Positions 23,337-34,406 of a DNA stretch of 64,000 nucleotides are shown here, one piece after another (within the stretch, counting starts at the first letter, position 1; the number at the start of each line of letters is the position of its first letter). The stretch comes from Arachis hypogaea. Taxonomy: Eukaryota > Streptophyta > Magnoliopsida > Fabales > Fabaceae. The notes beneath the pieces were generated by a model that had not been told where the DNA came from, searched no databases, and saw only the letters and a program-made list of their open reading frames with translations. The translations under genes were made by a program, and so were the position numbers. The stretch is from positions 75,478,024 through 75,542,023 of the forward strand of contig NC_092044.1 in assembly GCF_003086295.3 (NCBI RefSeq). The letters are read 5' to 3'.

Positions 23337-26300
23337 ATATGGAAGAGGATAAAAGGTCTTCTATTATTCTTGAAAGACCCTTTCTAGCTACAGGTAGAGC
23401 TCTGATTGATGTGCAAAAGGGTGAATTAACCTTGGAGGTCAATGAAGAACAGGTGGTTCTTTATGTGTTTGAAGCTATTAAACACCCTAATAATTTTGAG
23501 GGGTGTATGGGAGTTGATGTTATTGAACCACTGGTTCAAGAAGTGTTAGAAGCTGAGGCACTTGATGATGTTCTGGATCCTCTCTTTGAGGATAATTTGC
23601 TTGAGATTGATGATTCACCACCTCAAAAAGATATGACATGCATGCCTACAACTGAGGGAGAAGCCCCTAAGCTTGAGCTACAGCCCTTGCCTATTTCTTT
23701 GAAATATGTGTTTCTAGTTGAGAATGATTCATATCTAGTGAATTTTAGCTCTTCCTTGAAGCCTAAGGAGGAAGAGGCGCTAATTACAGTTCTCAAGAGT
23801 CATAAAACAGCTCTTGGATAGACCATTAGTGATTTAAAAGGGATTAGTCCAACCAAGTATATGCACAAGATTCTTCTTGAAGATGATGATAAACTAGTTG
23901 TGCAACCACAAAGGAGGCTAAATCTAACCATGAAAAGGGTGGTCCAAAAAGAGGTAATGAAACTTTGGGAAGCCAGCATTATATACCCTATTTCTGACAG
24001 TCCTTGGGTGATTCCTGTGCAGGTAGTTCCCAACAAAGAAGGGATGACAGTGATCAAGAATAAAAAGAATGAGCTAATTCCTACAAGGACCGTCACTGGA
24101 TGGCGAATGTGCATAGATTACAGAAGGCTTAAAACTTCTACAAGGGAGGATCAATTTCCCTTGCCTTTCATTGATCAGATGCTTGAGAGGTTAGTCGGTT
24201 AAGCTTTTAATTGTTTTCTAGATGGATATTTTGGATATAATCAAATTGCAGTGGACCTTCAAGATCAAGAAAAGACAGCATTCACATGTCCTTTTAAAGT
24301 ATTTGCTTACCGGAGAATGCCATTTGGACTCTGTAATGCGCTAGCAACTTTTAAGAGGTGTATGGTTTCAATTTTTTCTGATATGCTTGAAAAGTTTATC
24401 AAGGTATTTATTGATGATTTTTTTGTTTTTGGTAATTCTTTTGAATCCTGTCTTAAGCATTTATCTCTAGTCTTGAAACGGTGCCAAGAATCAAACCTTG
24501 TTTTAAATTGGGAGAAATGTCATTTTATGGTTACAGAAGGTATTGTTCTTGGACACCAGATTTCAAGCAAGGAAATTGAGGTTGATAGAGCAAAGGTGGA
24601 GGTGATTGAAAAATTACCACCACCAACCATTGTGAAAGTAGTTAGGAGTTTCTTGAGTCATGCAGGATTTTACAGAAGAATTATAAATTTTTTTTCTAAA
24701 ATTGCTAAACTATTGAGCAACCTGTTGGCTATTGATGTTCCTTTTATCTTTGATGCTGATTGTCGGCATGCCTTTGAAACTCTGAAAGGAAACCTTACCT
24801 CTGCTCCCATCATCGCTCCTCCTGACTGGGATTTACCATTTGAGTTAATGTGTGATGCTAGTGAGTATGCTATAGGAGCTGTTTTAGGATAGAGACAAGG
24901 CAAGCTTATGCACGTCATTTACTATGCTAATTGTGTATTAAATGATGCTCAAAAGAATTACACAACTACAGAAAAAGAATTATTAGCTGTTGTGTATGCT
25001 ATTGATAAGTTTAGGTCCTATTTAATTTGTTTTAAGGTTATTGTCTATACTGATCATGCTGCTATGAATTACCTTCTAACCAAATAGGATTCTAAACTAA
25101 GATTCATCAGATGAGTGCTGCTCCTTCAGGAGTTTGATATTGAGATCAAGGACAGAAAGGGGCCATAAAATCAAGTGGCTGACCACCTATCCATAATTGA
25201 ACCTGAAGAAAAAATGCAATTACCCACAGCTGTGACTGAGACATTCTCAGATGAGTAACTTTTTGTCATTCAGCAGGCTCCATGGTTTACAGACATTGCA
25301 AATTACAAAGCCATGAGGTTCATTCCCAAGGAGTACAGTAAACAACAAGTTAAGAAGCTACTGACTGATGCAAAGTACTACTTTTGGAAGGAACCTTATC
25401 TTTTTAAAAGATGCTCAGATGGTATAATCCGGAGGTGTGTCTCAGATGAGGAGACACAGCAGATTCTTTGGCATTGTCATGGCTCTGATTATGGGGGCCA
25501 CTTTGGTGGTGAAAGGATAGCTACAAAGGTCCTTTAGAGCAATTTTTACTGGCCGACTCTCTTCCAGGACTCAAGAGCATTTGTGAAGAAATATGGAAAA
25601 ATGTCAGAAAGCTAAGAATCTTCCTGCCAACCATGAGATGCCACTATAGGGGATTCTTGAGATTGAGTTGTTTGATGTATAGGGTATTGACTTCATGGGT
25701 CTTTTTCTACCCTCATATTCCAATACTTATATCTTAGTAGCAGTTGATTATGTGTCCAAATGGGAGGAAGCTGTGGCTTTGCCCACCAATGATACCAAAG
25801 TGGTGATGAGCTTTCTTCAGAAATATATTTTCATCCGATTTGGTGTCCCAAGGACACTCATTAGTGATGGAGGAAGCACTTCTGCAACAGACAGCTGGAC
25901 TCACTTTTACAAAGATATGAAGTCTGTCATAAAGTGGCAACTCCCTATCACCCTCAGACGAGTGGACAGGTTAAGGTATCTAATAGAGAACTTAAGAGGA
26001 TTCTAGAGAAGACCACCAGTATCTCAAGAAAAGATTATTCTACGAAGCTTGATGACGCTCTCTGGGCATACCAGACAGTATACAAGACTCCTATTGGCAT
26101 GTCCCCTTATCAGTTGGTCTATGATAAAGTCTGTCACTTGCCAGTTGAGTTGGAGCATTGAGCATACTGGGCGATAAAGTTTCTAAACTTTGATGCCCAG
26201 GATGTAGGAATAAAGCGGATGCTTCAGTTAAATGAGCTTGATGAATTCAGATACTCTGCTTATGAGAATGCCAAGCTCTATAAAGAGAGAACTAAGATAT

Positions 26301-26560
26301 GGCATGACAAGAAGATTGCCATAAGATTCTTTGAGCCAGGTTAGAGAGTGATATTATTCAATTCAAGGCTCAAACTCTTTCCTGGGAAGCTGAAATCCCG
26401 GTGGTCAGGACCGTTCGTGGTAACTAGAGTATCACCGTATGGTCATGTGGAAATTCAGGAAGAGAATTCTGACAGAAGGTTTAAAATAAATGGCCAAAGG
26501 TTGAAGCACTATCTTAGATGCGAGATTAATTGCCAAAGGTCCATTCATCTGCTAGATTAG
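23337..26560 (+). pseudogene. Pol of family H, copy 2: protease end, RT, RNase H, integrase
   Basis: Domains in order: protease C-terminus (SIILERPFLATGRALIDV, 23360-23420); acidic connector; RT from 23861 (VVQPQRRLNLTMKRVV, MCIDYRRLK, then FLDGYFGYNQIAV and the catalytic VFIDDFFVFG near 24405); RNase H from about 24830 (ELMCDASEYAIGAVLG, then YTDHAAMNYLL); integrase from about 25270 (HCHGSDYGGHFGGER, GIDFMG, ISDGG, then the tail LFNSRLKLFPGKLKSRW ending near 26560). It is an Athila-like Ty3/gypsy pol, the only RT in the window. About 11 stops interrupt it, nearly all at CAG, TGG or CGA codons. There is also a frameshift around the GGS region, and Lys replaces the third integrase catalytic Glu (GQVKVSNRE). 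It is inactive. Gag and LTR are missing at the left. Confidence 0.9.
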
Positions 26561-26571
26561 CAGAAATGATC

Positions 26572-26616
26572 GTCAAGCTAGTGACGGTAAAGAAGCACTT
26601 GTCGGGAGGTAACTCA
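26572..26616 (+). promoter_or_regulatory. Conserved post-pol motif, H copy 2
   Basis: GTCAAGCTAGTGACGGTAAA then CTTGTCGGGAGGTAACTCA, directly after the pol stop. The first part forms GTCA…TGAC. Same block as at 11461. Confidence 0.75.
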
Positions 26617-26784
26617 TTTCGTATCCTTAAGCTTGAATTTTACTTTCATTTTTCTATTTCATTACTTTTGTTTGATTTTCTATTGTTTTTCCTTTGTTTT
26701 ATGTGTATTTTGATCATGCAGAGTGATTAGAATAGAAATAGGTGCATTAAGACAGAGTTTCGGACACCTTGGAGGAGGTTGTTG

Positions 26785-27215
26785 CGGACAGGGTGGCGCC
26801 TCACTTCAGAAAGTGAATTTAGCCACCACATGAAGGCCAATGTTGAAGGTGAGCTACTGGAGGGGTGGTGCCTAATTTCACTCCTTGAAGTTAGGCGCCA
26901 GTCCTCTATGTAATTTGGAGTTTTCTACTAGAAGCTTGGTGCCTAACTTCACCTTCTTGAAGTTAGGCGCCACATGAGGCTTTTTGGAGATTTTCTTGCT
27001 GCCCTGTCCACGCCTAACTTCAATTTTGTGAAGTTAAGTGCCAAAAAAAAAAATTGAGGGTGGCGCCTAACTTGGTGAAATCCAAGTTAGGCGCAAGGGC
27101 ATTCTCAACACACAATGGGGGTCGGTGCCTAACTTCGTCCTTCTCAAGTTAGGGGCCAGGTGGGAATCACAAGCGAAGTTAGGCGTTGGAATCACCAAGT
27201 TAGGCGCCATACTCC
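26785..27215 (+). repeat. Array of GGCGCCTAACTT inverted repeats, H copy 2
   Basis: Alternating GGTGCCTAACTTCAC and GAAGTTAGGCGCC half-sites give stem-loops of 12-15 bp, for example TAACTTCACC…GAAGTTAGGCGCC near 26940-26970. At least ten half-sites. Same position as in copy 1. Confidence 0.8.
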
Positions 27216-27406
27216 TATCAATTCCAGAACCAAATCCTATCAATTCCTAAAGCATATCTCTCGATTCTCTGCCACATTCCCTTCCATATTTATTCTTCCT
27301 AAGCCCCTTGACCATAATTTTTGCCCACCCCCCAACCTGTGACTCCCCTTTCATCGCTTCTTCCCTCCCAATAAATTCCCCATCCTACTCCCTTCCAAAA
27401 CAAAAA
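27216..27406 (+). mobile_element. Family H region before its third ORF, left part
   Basis: C-rich promoter-proximal sequence of H copy 2, interrupted by element E at 27407 and resumed at 37938. AAAAA precedes E and ATAAA follows it, a target duplication with one mismatch. Confidence 0.7.
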
Positions 27407-27670
27407 TGTTCATACCCTGGGTCAAGCTGTTTGACCCGGGATGTTTAGCGACAAGCCGACCGACCTCTTCAGGTCAGACTATCTGACCTCTTCTCAAAGA
27501 GCTTGGCCAATGTCCGACCTCTTCACAAAGAGCTTGGACAAAACGCCACAGAGGCCCAAGTACACCCAAATGAAGAAACACAACCCAATCTAAAGGTAGC
27601 TAAAGCCCAGAAAAGATAAAGGCGGTTCCCATAAGATAAGATGACATCACTCAAAGATAAGATAAAATAA

Positions 27671-27695
27671 GATAAGATAACTAACTTATCTTATC
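27671..27695. promoter_or_regulatory. GATA-motif hairpin ahead of the E promoter
   Basis: GATAAGATAA, five bases CTAAC, then TTATCTTATC: a perfect 10-bp inverted repeat of the plant GATA/I-box core, 22 bp upstream of TATAAATAC. It is present in all three E LTRs. Confidence 0.7.
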
Positions 27696-27717
27696 TAAAA
27701 AGGTCAATCTACACCAT

Positions 27718-27726
27718 TATAAATAC
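27718..27726 (+). promoter_or_regulatory. TATA box of the E 5' LTR
   Basis: TATAAATAC about 230 bp before the LTR end; the same box lies at 37709-37717 in the 3' LTR. Confidence 0.7.
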
Positions 27727-27946
27727 ACTGGAGTACCCAGGTATAACTCATGCTCTGATTCTACTCAATACATGCTTAATACCCTTGCTAACTTAAGCAT
27801 CAGAGTCTCTTGCAGGTACCCCCACCTTCTGGGGACGAATGAATCAGCACCACCACTGAGTCCAACAAGTCAGACTGAACCGTTCTAACCAGCACAGAAG
27901 ATCTCGTCCGAGATCGACCTAAAGTTTCAGGTAACCCTCGGAACAT

Positions 27947-27964
27947 TGGCGCCGTTGTTGGGGA
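27947..27964 (+). other. Primer binding site of element E
   Basis: TGGCGCCGTTGTTGGGGA, two bases from the tRNA-Asp complement, one base after the LTR. Confidence 0.85.
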
Positions 27965-27986
27965 ACTTGGAAGTCATCCCATCACC

Positions 27987-28760
27987 ATGGCGGACGACCA
28001 TGACAACGACCACGATTCAGATCTAGAGGATAGAATGCCGCACAAAAACACGGACACTACACCAAAGGATACTCCTCAACTTAACAACGAAAAGAATTCT
28101 CTTAACGCGGGAGCCATGGAGGCGCTTCAAGACCATTTAAAACAACTGGAAAAAGAAGCCCTACATCAACGAGAGGCTGAGAAAGACCTACAATGGGAGA
28201 TAAGGCGACGCCAGGAATTGGAGGACAAACTCCTAAAACTCGAAGCCGATCTCAAGGCCAAAGGTAATCGATCCTCTCATGAAGATAGCTCCTGCAAGGA
28301 CCAAGATCCATTCAAAGAGATCATGAAAGCTAAAGGTCCCAAAGGACTTCAAAGCTCCTGACATGACTCCGTACGACGGCACATCGGATCCAATCCATCA
28401 TCTTAGCAATTTCAGAAACAGGATGTAGCTCACGGAGGCCTCAGATGCAATTTGTTATTCTCCATCTAGAAGGACAAAGCCAAACACGCACCGAGCCTAT
28501 TAGGGATCAAGCAAGGAGATCTGAAGAGCCTTCGCAACTGCATGGAAAGATTCAACAAAGCATGTCTGGATATACAAAGTCTACCAACCGAAGCAGCCAT
28601 TGTGGGACTCATCAACGGCCTAAGAGAAGGACCTTTCAGCCACTCAATATCCAAGAAGTACCCAATATCTCTAATCAAGGTTCAAGAAAGGGCGGAAAAA
28701 TATATCAATATGGAGGAGAACTCCCGATTGGGAGACAACTCAAAAACCGGATTCTCCTAA
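27987..28760 (+). pseudogene. Gag of family E, frameshifted and partly deleted
   Basis: ATG at 27987 starts MADDHDNDHDSDLEDRMPH, followed by a coiled-coil stretch (LKQLEKEALHQREAEKDL, about residues 48-95). After a frameshift near 28335 the gag core continues (DFKAPDMTPYDGTSDP, HHLSNFRNRM). The piece that usually links the core to the C-terminal half is missing, and the third segment (28542-28760) reads MERFNKACLDIQSLPTEA to YINMEENSRLGD. This is a Tat/Ogre-type gypsy gag. It packages element RNA in intact relatives; here it cannot be made as one protein. No zinc knuckle is visible. Confidence 0.75.
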
Positions 28761-28929
28761 CCCACCAAGGAACAAGGATAAAGAGTCCAAGCAAAAAGAA
28801 GATCAACCTGGGGAGAAGCTTAGAAAATACCACAACTACACCAACCCCTTCGGGTTTCTCTTGTGGATGTCTACCGAGAAATATGCAACACTGAGAAGAT
28901 CCCGCCACCTCACCCAATCAAAAACAAAA

Positions 28930-29177
28930 GAGGTCGGATGAGTTGAAGGTCCACCTCACACCGAAGAGGTCGGACGCGTTGAAGGTCCACCTCACACCGA
29001 AGAGGTCGGACGAGTTGAAGGTCCACCTCACACCTAAGAGGTCGGACAAAGTTGAAGGTCCATCTCACACTAAAGTGGTCGGACAATTTGAAGGTCCACC
29101 TCACACCATAGAGGTCGGACGAGTCGAACGTCTCACACCAAAGAGGTCGGACAAGTTGAATGTCCACCGCACACCCC
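28930..29177 (+). repeat. Tandem repeat, seven units of about 36 bp
   Basis: Units begin GAGGTCGGACGAGTTGAAGG and end CCTCACACCGAA. They start near 28930, 28966, 29002, 29038, 29075, 29111 and 29143, the last two shortened. Being a multiple of three, the repeat keeps a frame open on both strands, which explains the two overlapping ORFs there. Confidence 0.85.
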
Positions 29178-29269
29178 TGAGAGACATGTTCTTGGAGGAT
29201 TCGCAGGAGGAGGGATCTCTAAATCATCTCGCAAAGGACACCTCAAAGAGGGATATTAAGGAAGGGAGA

Positions 29270-30240
29270 GAGGTTTGAATAGGACAATAGGGTGCAAACA
29301 AGCCTTCCGAGATTTCAAAAATTCTTGGGGCAACCACCCATTCTTACCCGACCAAGGGAAAGTGAAAAGCTCATATTATACCTCGTAATGGGAAGTTGGG
29401 CAATAGCCTCATCAATAGTTAAAAAAGACAAAAGTGGGTAACAACCCGTCTACTTCATCATCAATAGGCTGAACTAAACTATCAAAAGATAGAAAATTTT
29501 GCCTACGCCCTCATACTCTCTTCTCGACAACTCCGCCCATATTTTCAGGCTCACACTATTAGAGTTCGGACCAACCAGCCCATAAAAGGCATCCTACAGA
29601 AAATAGACTTAGCTAGAAGAATCCTACAGTGGACAATCGAGTTATCCGAATTTGATCTTTGACATGAAGCTCGGACAGCCATCAAATCACAGTATCTGTC
29701 CGACTTCATTACAGAGTACACTGACACCCCGGGAACTCCTACAAAATGGAAACTCTACATGGACGACTCTTCAAACAAAACCGTGAGTGGTGCAGGTATA
29801 ATTATAGAAAGTGATCAGGAAAGCCAAATCAAGCTAAATGACCAAGCTGAATACGAGGCACTACTGGCTGGTTTAAGGCTAGCTAAGAAGATAGGAGCTT
29901 ACCATGTCCAGTGATTCACAAGTAGTTACCTCACAAATAGAAGGGAGCAACCAAGCTGAGGATCCCACCATGAAAAAATACCTCGGGTAATTCGAGGGAC
30001 CCTAGACAAAACCAGAAAATAGCTCGAACAATTCGGGGGATCCTGGACAAAAATAGAAAACAGCTCGGACATTTCAAGGAATATGAAGTCCGACACATAC
30101 CTCGGGAGCAGAATGCTCGAGCTGATGCACTTTCAAAATCAGCCAGCACCAACAGCTCGGACAATTTGGGGAATATAAAGTCCGACACATACCTCGAGAG
30201 CAGAATGCCCGAGCTGATGCATTTTCAAAACTAGCTAACA
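29270..30240 (+). pseudogene. RT tail and RNase H region of family E
   Basis: A broken frame reads CKQAFRDFKKFLGQPPIL and LILYLVMGSWAIAS (RT connection and RNase H of gypsy elements), then RQLRPYFQAHTIRV-like sequence. A second RNase H starts with WKLYMDDSSNKTVSGAGIII and continues QAEYEALLAGLRLAKKIGA. Two RNase H modules in a row are the mark of the Tat lineage. Protease and most of RT are deleted between 29180 and 29270. The end (30010-30240) is a decayed direct duplication around GTCCGACACATACCTCG. Several stops. Not functional. Confidence 0.75.
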
Positions 30241-30488
30241 CCAAACCAGGGGGCAATAACAGAAGTCTCATCCAAGCTACATTACAAGACCACAACAAGG
30301 AAAGAAAACAAACCATCTCCTCAGGGTCTGGTGACACCAGCTCATAATTCTTCTCCTTATCCCTATCCCTATAAATTATGCGAAACCTCCTAAGTCACAC
30401 ACAGTACTTAGGGTCAGCCATAGTAACACGCATTAAAACTATGGAATCCAGTCAATCAGACATGCCGTCTGGGATCTTAGTAGACATA

Positions 30489-31993
30489 TGATAAACCACT
30501 ATTTTATGGTTTATATTGTGTTTTATTGAGTGGTTTTATCAAGCTTTTCACCCACTTATTCATATGATTTGCATGTATTTACAATTCCTTCCTAAAAATA
30601 TCCTATGATTAATAACTTGCTTCCTAAGGACCTTTTAGTTGTATATTTTTATCTTCCTTCGTGCCATTCGATGCCGTGATCTGTATGTTAAGTGTTTCAG
30701 GCTTCATAGGGCAGGAATGGCGTAAGGAATGAAGAGGAAGCATGCAAAAAATGGAAGGAACACAAGGAATTGAGGAGATGACCAGCGAGAAGTCACGCGA
30801 TCGCATGGCTCATGTGATCGCGCGAAATAGAAGGAATTACCGTGACGCGCTCGTGTGCCTGACGCGACCGCGCGGATTGGAAGCTGCACGAACGACGCGA
30901 AAGCGTGGACAACGCGCACGCGTGATACGAGAAATGCTGAGTGACGCGAACGCGTGGACGACGTGGACGTGTGACGTGCGTGATCTGCAGAATTATAGAA
31001 GTTGCTGGCACAGATTCCGGACATATTTCAACCCAGTTTTCGGCTCAGAAACACAGATTAAAGTCAGGGAACATGCAGAGACTCAAAGCAGGAATTCATA
31101 TCAGATCATAATTCAATTTTAGGTTTTAGATGTAGTTTTTAGAGAGAGAGGTTCTCTCCTCTCTCTTAGGATTTAGGATTAGGATTCCTCTTAAAAGATT
31201 CAGTATTTCGACTCTTCATCAGGTTCAATATTCCTTTTACTTTATATTTCTCTTTTACTTCCAAATGTTTTAATGCTTGTATTACTTATGTTGCCTATTT
31301 GGCTTATGAACTTTTCATGTTAGGATTTTCTTAATTAATATAATTTGAGGTATTTCAGACTTATGATTATTTTCTCTAATTTATGTTATTGATGCTTGGG
31401 CTCTATCCAAATTATTTTCATTCAAGTAGATTTTAATCCCTTTTGGCTTTGGTTGATTAATTGGTAACTCTTGAGTTGTCAAACTCAGCAGTGGTTCAAA
31501 TTGGCAGATTCTAATTGATCTAGATCGCTCTAAAGCTAGCTTCCCATAGGGATTGATTAGGACTTGAGGATCAAACTAATTAGTCCACTTGACTTTCCTT
31601 TGCTTTAGTAAAGGTTAACTAAGTGGGATTAAAACCCAATTCTCATCACACCTGATAAGGATAACTAGGATAGGACTTCTAATTTCTCATATCTTGCCAA
31701 GAGTTTATTTTACAGTTATTTATTTATTTTACCTGTCAATTAACATACTTCTTCCTTACTTTCAAAACCCCCAATTTATAAGACTCATAACCAATAATAA
31801 GAACATACCTCCCTGCAATTCCTTGAGAAGACGACCTGAGGATTGAATACTTCGGTTTATAAATTTATTGGGTTTTGTTACTTGTGACAACCAAAACGTT
31901 TGTACGAAGGGATTTTCTGTTGGTTTAGAATCTATACTCACAACACGACTATATTTTTACAAAATTCTTTACTAGAAAAAAATCCTAACGTCA
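30489..31993 (+). repeat. 5' LTR of a family C element nested in E
   Basis: 1505 bp, TGATAAACCACTATTTT to CCTAACGTCA. The primer site follows. ACATA precedes it and ACATC follows the 3' LTR (34407-34411), a target duplication with one mismatch. A CpG-rich cluster of GACGCGANCGCGTG motifs lies at 30790-30985. It shares CATTCGATGCCGTGAT with LTRs D and G. Confidence 0.9.
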
Positions 31994-31995
31994 AA

Positions 31996-32013
31996 TGGCG
32001 CCGTTGCCGGGGA
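31996..32013 (+). other. Primer binding site of element C
   Basis: TGGCGCCGTTGCCGGGGA, an exact complement of the tRNA-Asp 3' end as I recall it. Confidence 0.88.
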
Positions 32014-32204
32014 ATTGCAAACGTGTGCCTTATTATTGGTTATTGTAAATATTTTTCAAAAAAAAAATTTCAGATTTTTATTTTAAAAGTTTTTTTATCT
32101 TATCTTATCTTATTTTTCAAAGTTCAAATTTTTTTTTCAAAAATTATATCTTTTTCAAAATATTTTCTTTTTGTTAGTTTTTGTTTTTATTTTCTTCTAC
32201 TACT

Positions 32205-32786
32205 ATGAACTCTCACCCTTTTGGCTATGAGTCTGGTTACAACTATGTTGCAGGAAGAGGAAGCTATACCAGGAATATGCATCAAGGTCAAAGCAATCAA
32301 AGATGGATGGAGCCAAGAGGATCTGATCAACCCTTTAGGCAACAACACCTCCTAGGATATCATGGACAAAGACCATTCTATAATGCATACCAAGATAATG
32401 GATATGGTGGACCCCGTTGTAGTTACCAACAAGACCCACCATATGCCCATGAACCCCCTCCTCCTCAATATAATTTTGAACCACCAGACTCACAAGCCCC
32501 TTACCACCAAACACCTCCATATGACCCTAACACATATCCACCATACCAACCACCCTATGAACCGTATGAACCATATATAAAACCACCCCAATTCCACCCC
32601 AATTACTCCCAAGAACCACCACCTCAATATACACCATCTCCGTATCCATCAATCCAAGAGCACTATGATCCTACTTATGATAGCCGAGCGCAACAAGAAT
32701 CAACGGATCGTCTCAAGGAAACGGTGGATCAATTTCACGCAACCCTTCATCAATTGAATCAAGCGATAAATCAATTAGCTTCTTGA
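32205..32786 (+). CDS. Family C first ORF: proline/tyrosine-rich gag-like protein
   Basis: An open frame of 193 codons from ATG (MNSHPFGYESGYNYVAGRG), the first long ORF after the primer site, which is where gag belongs. The N-terminus is Gly/Tyr/Gln-rich. The centre (about residues 80-150) is a low-complexity run of PPYDPNTYPPYQPPYEPYEP type. The C-terminus (RLKETVDQFHATLHQL) is predicted coiled coil. There is no gag core, zinc knuckle or enzyme motif. It may be an RNA-binding or self-assembling particle protein of a non-autonomous element; that is inference. No stops, unlike most ORFs here. Confidence 0.55.
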   Translation: MNSHPFGYESGYNYVAGRGSYTRNMHQGQSNQRWMEPRGSDQPFRQQHLLGYHGQRPFYNAYQDNGYGGPRCSYQQDPPYAHEPPPPQYNFEPPDSQAPYHQTPPYDPNTYPPYQPPYEPYEPYIKPPQFHPNYSQEPPPQYTPSPYPSIQEHYDPTYDSRAQQESTDRLKETVDQFHATLHQLNQAINQLAS

Positions 32787-32810
32787 CATTCGGACACTCA
32801 AGGAATCTCC

Positions 32811-33380
32811 ATGGCTTCATGTGGACAATCTAATGAAGAACGTAGCATGAAGGAGACATTAGAAACTCCAGTGGATAGTAAGGAGCATGAATTTATACTG
32901 GAACAAGTGGAGGAAGCCGGAATTATTGAAGAAGAAGAAGTGGTTGAAGACTTAGGAGATGCTGAACCTCCATTGGAAAGTCCATTCATAAAGCCTCCTT
33001 CCAAGATGCTTGAAATTAATGTTGATGAGGGTGTACAACCTCCAAAGCATGTCATGGTTAAAGACTTGGAAGAGGTTGATCAAGAGATGGAGACTAAAGA
33101 AGCAGAAGCACAGCCTCCCATGCCCTAGGTGAACAATGAAGAAGAAATTGAATCAGAAGAAAGCTACCAAGAGGAAGAGGTTGAAATTGAAGAAGCTTGC
33201 AAAGAGGTGGAAGTTGTCAAGGAAGAACACAAAGGAGTGGAGCTTGCACGTTCATTAGAAACACCTACCCCTAAGTTTCCATCATCCTTCACAACATTCA
33301 AGTGGGTAAAATTCATATCCCTTAGCTTTCTAATTCCACTTGAATACGGGCTACTGGAGACGGATTTATGTGATGTGTGA
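32811..33380 (+). pseudogene. Family C second ORF: acidic protein, one stop
   Basis: ATG at 32811 opens a Glu-rich frame (MASCGQSNEERSMKETLE) that continues in phase through a TAG at 33126-33128 to EIESEESYQEEEVEIEEA and a final SSFTTFKWVKFISLSFLIPL-type segment, then a stop. The TAG probably replaces CAG. No known domain. It ends exactly where the truncated 3' LTR begins, so its natural C-terminus may be missing. Confidence 0.5.
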
Positions 33381-34406
33381 CGTGTGACGTGTGCGATCTG
33401 CAAAATTACAGAAGTTGCTGGCACAGATTCCGGACATATTTCAACCCAGTTTTCGGCTCAGAAACACAGATTAAAGTCAGGGAACATGCAGAGACTCAAA
33501 GCAGGAATTCATATCAGATCATAATTCAATTTTAGGTTTTAGATGTAGTTTTTAGAGAGAGAGGTTCTCTCCTCTCTCTTAGGATTTTGGATTAGGATTC
33601 CTCTTAAAAGATTTAGGATTTCGATTCTTCATTAGGTTCAATATTCCTTTTACTTTATATTTCTCTTTTGCTTCCAAATGTTTTAATGCTTGTATTACTT
33701 ATGTTGCCTATTTGGCGTATGAACTTTTCATGTTAGGATTTTCTTAATTAATATAATTTGAGGTATTTCAGACTTATGATTGTTTTCTCTAATTTATGTT
33801 ATTGATGCTTGGGCTCTATCCAAATTATTTTCATTCAAGTAGATTTTAATCCCTTTTGGCTTTGGTTGATTAATTGGTAACTCTTGAGTTGTCAAACTCA
33901 GCAGTGGTTCAAATTGGCAGATTCTAATTGATCTAGATCGCTCTAAAGCTAGCTTCCCATAGGGATTGACTAGGACTTGAGGATCAAACTAATTAGTCCA
34001 CTTGACTTTCCTTTGCTTTAGTAAAGGTTAACTAAGTGGGATTAAAATCCAATTCTCATCACACCTGCTAAGGATAACTAGGATAGGACTTCCAATTTCT
34101 CATATCTTGCCAAGAGTTTATTTTACAGTTATTTATTTATTTTACCTGTCAATTAACATACTTCTTCCTTACTTTCAAAACTCCCAATTTACAAGACTCA
34201 TAACCAATAATAAGAACATACCTCCCTGCAATTCCTTGAGAAAATGACCTGAGGTTTGAATACTTCAGTTTATAAATTTATTGGGTTTTGTTACTTGTGA
34301 CAACCAAAACGTTTGTACAAAGGGATTTTCTGTTGGTTTAGAATCTATACTCACAACGCGACTATATTTTTACAAAATTCTTTACTAGCAAAAAATCCTA
34401 ACGTCA
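33381..34406 (+). repeat. 3' LTR of element C, 5' part deleted
   Basis: Matches positions about 30970-31993 of the 5' LTR almost base for base and ends CCTAACGTCA. The first 480 bp of the LTR and any polypurine tract are missing; ORF sequence joins directly. Confidence 0.88.

Larger units (their letters stand above)
27407..27945 (+). repeat. 5' LTR of the plus-strand family E element
   Basis: 539 bp, TGTTCATACCCTGGG to CCTCGGAACA. It pairs with 37397-37937. It holds a GATAAGATAA…TTATCTTATC hairpin (27671-27695) just before the TATA box TATAAATAC (27718-27726). The primer site follows at 27947. Confidence 0.92.

Noticed and set aside
28930..29177. Possible CRISPR-like array
   Set aside because: The units are contiguous with no unique spacers, within a plant retrotransposon.
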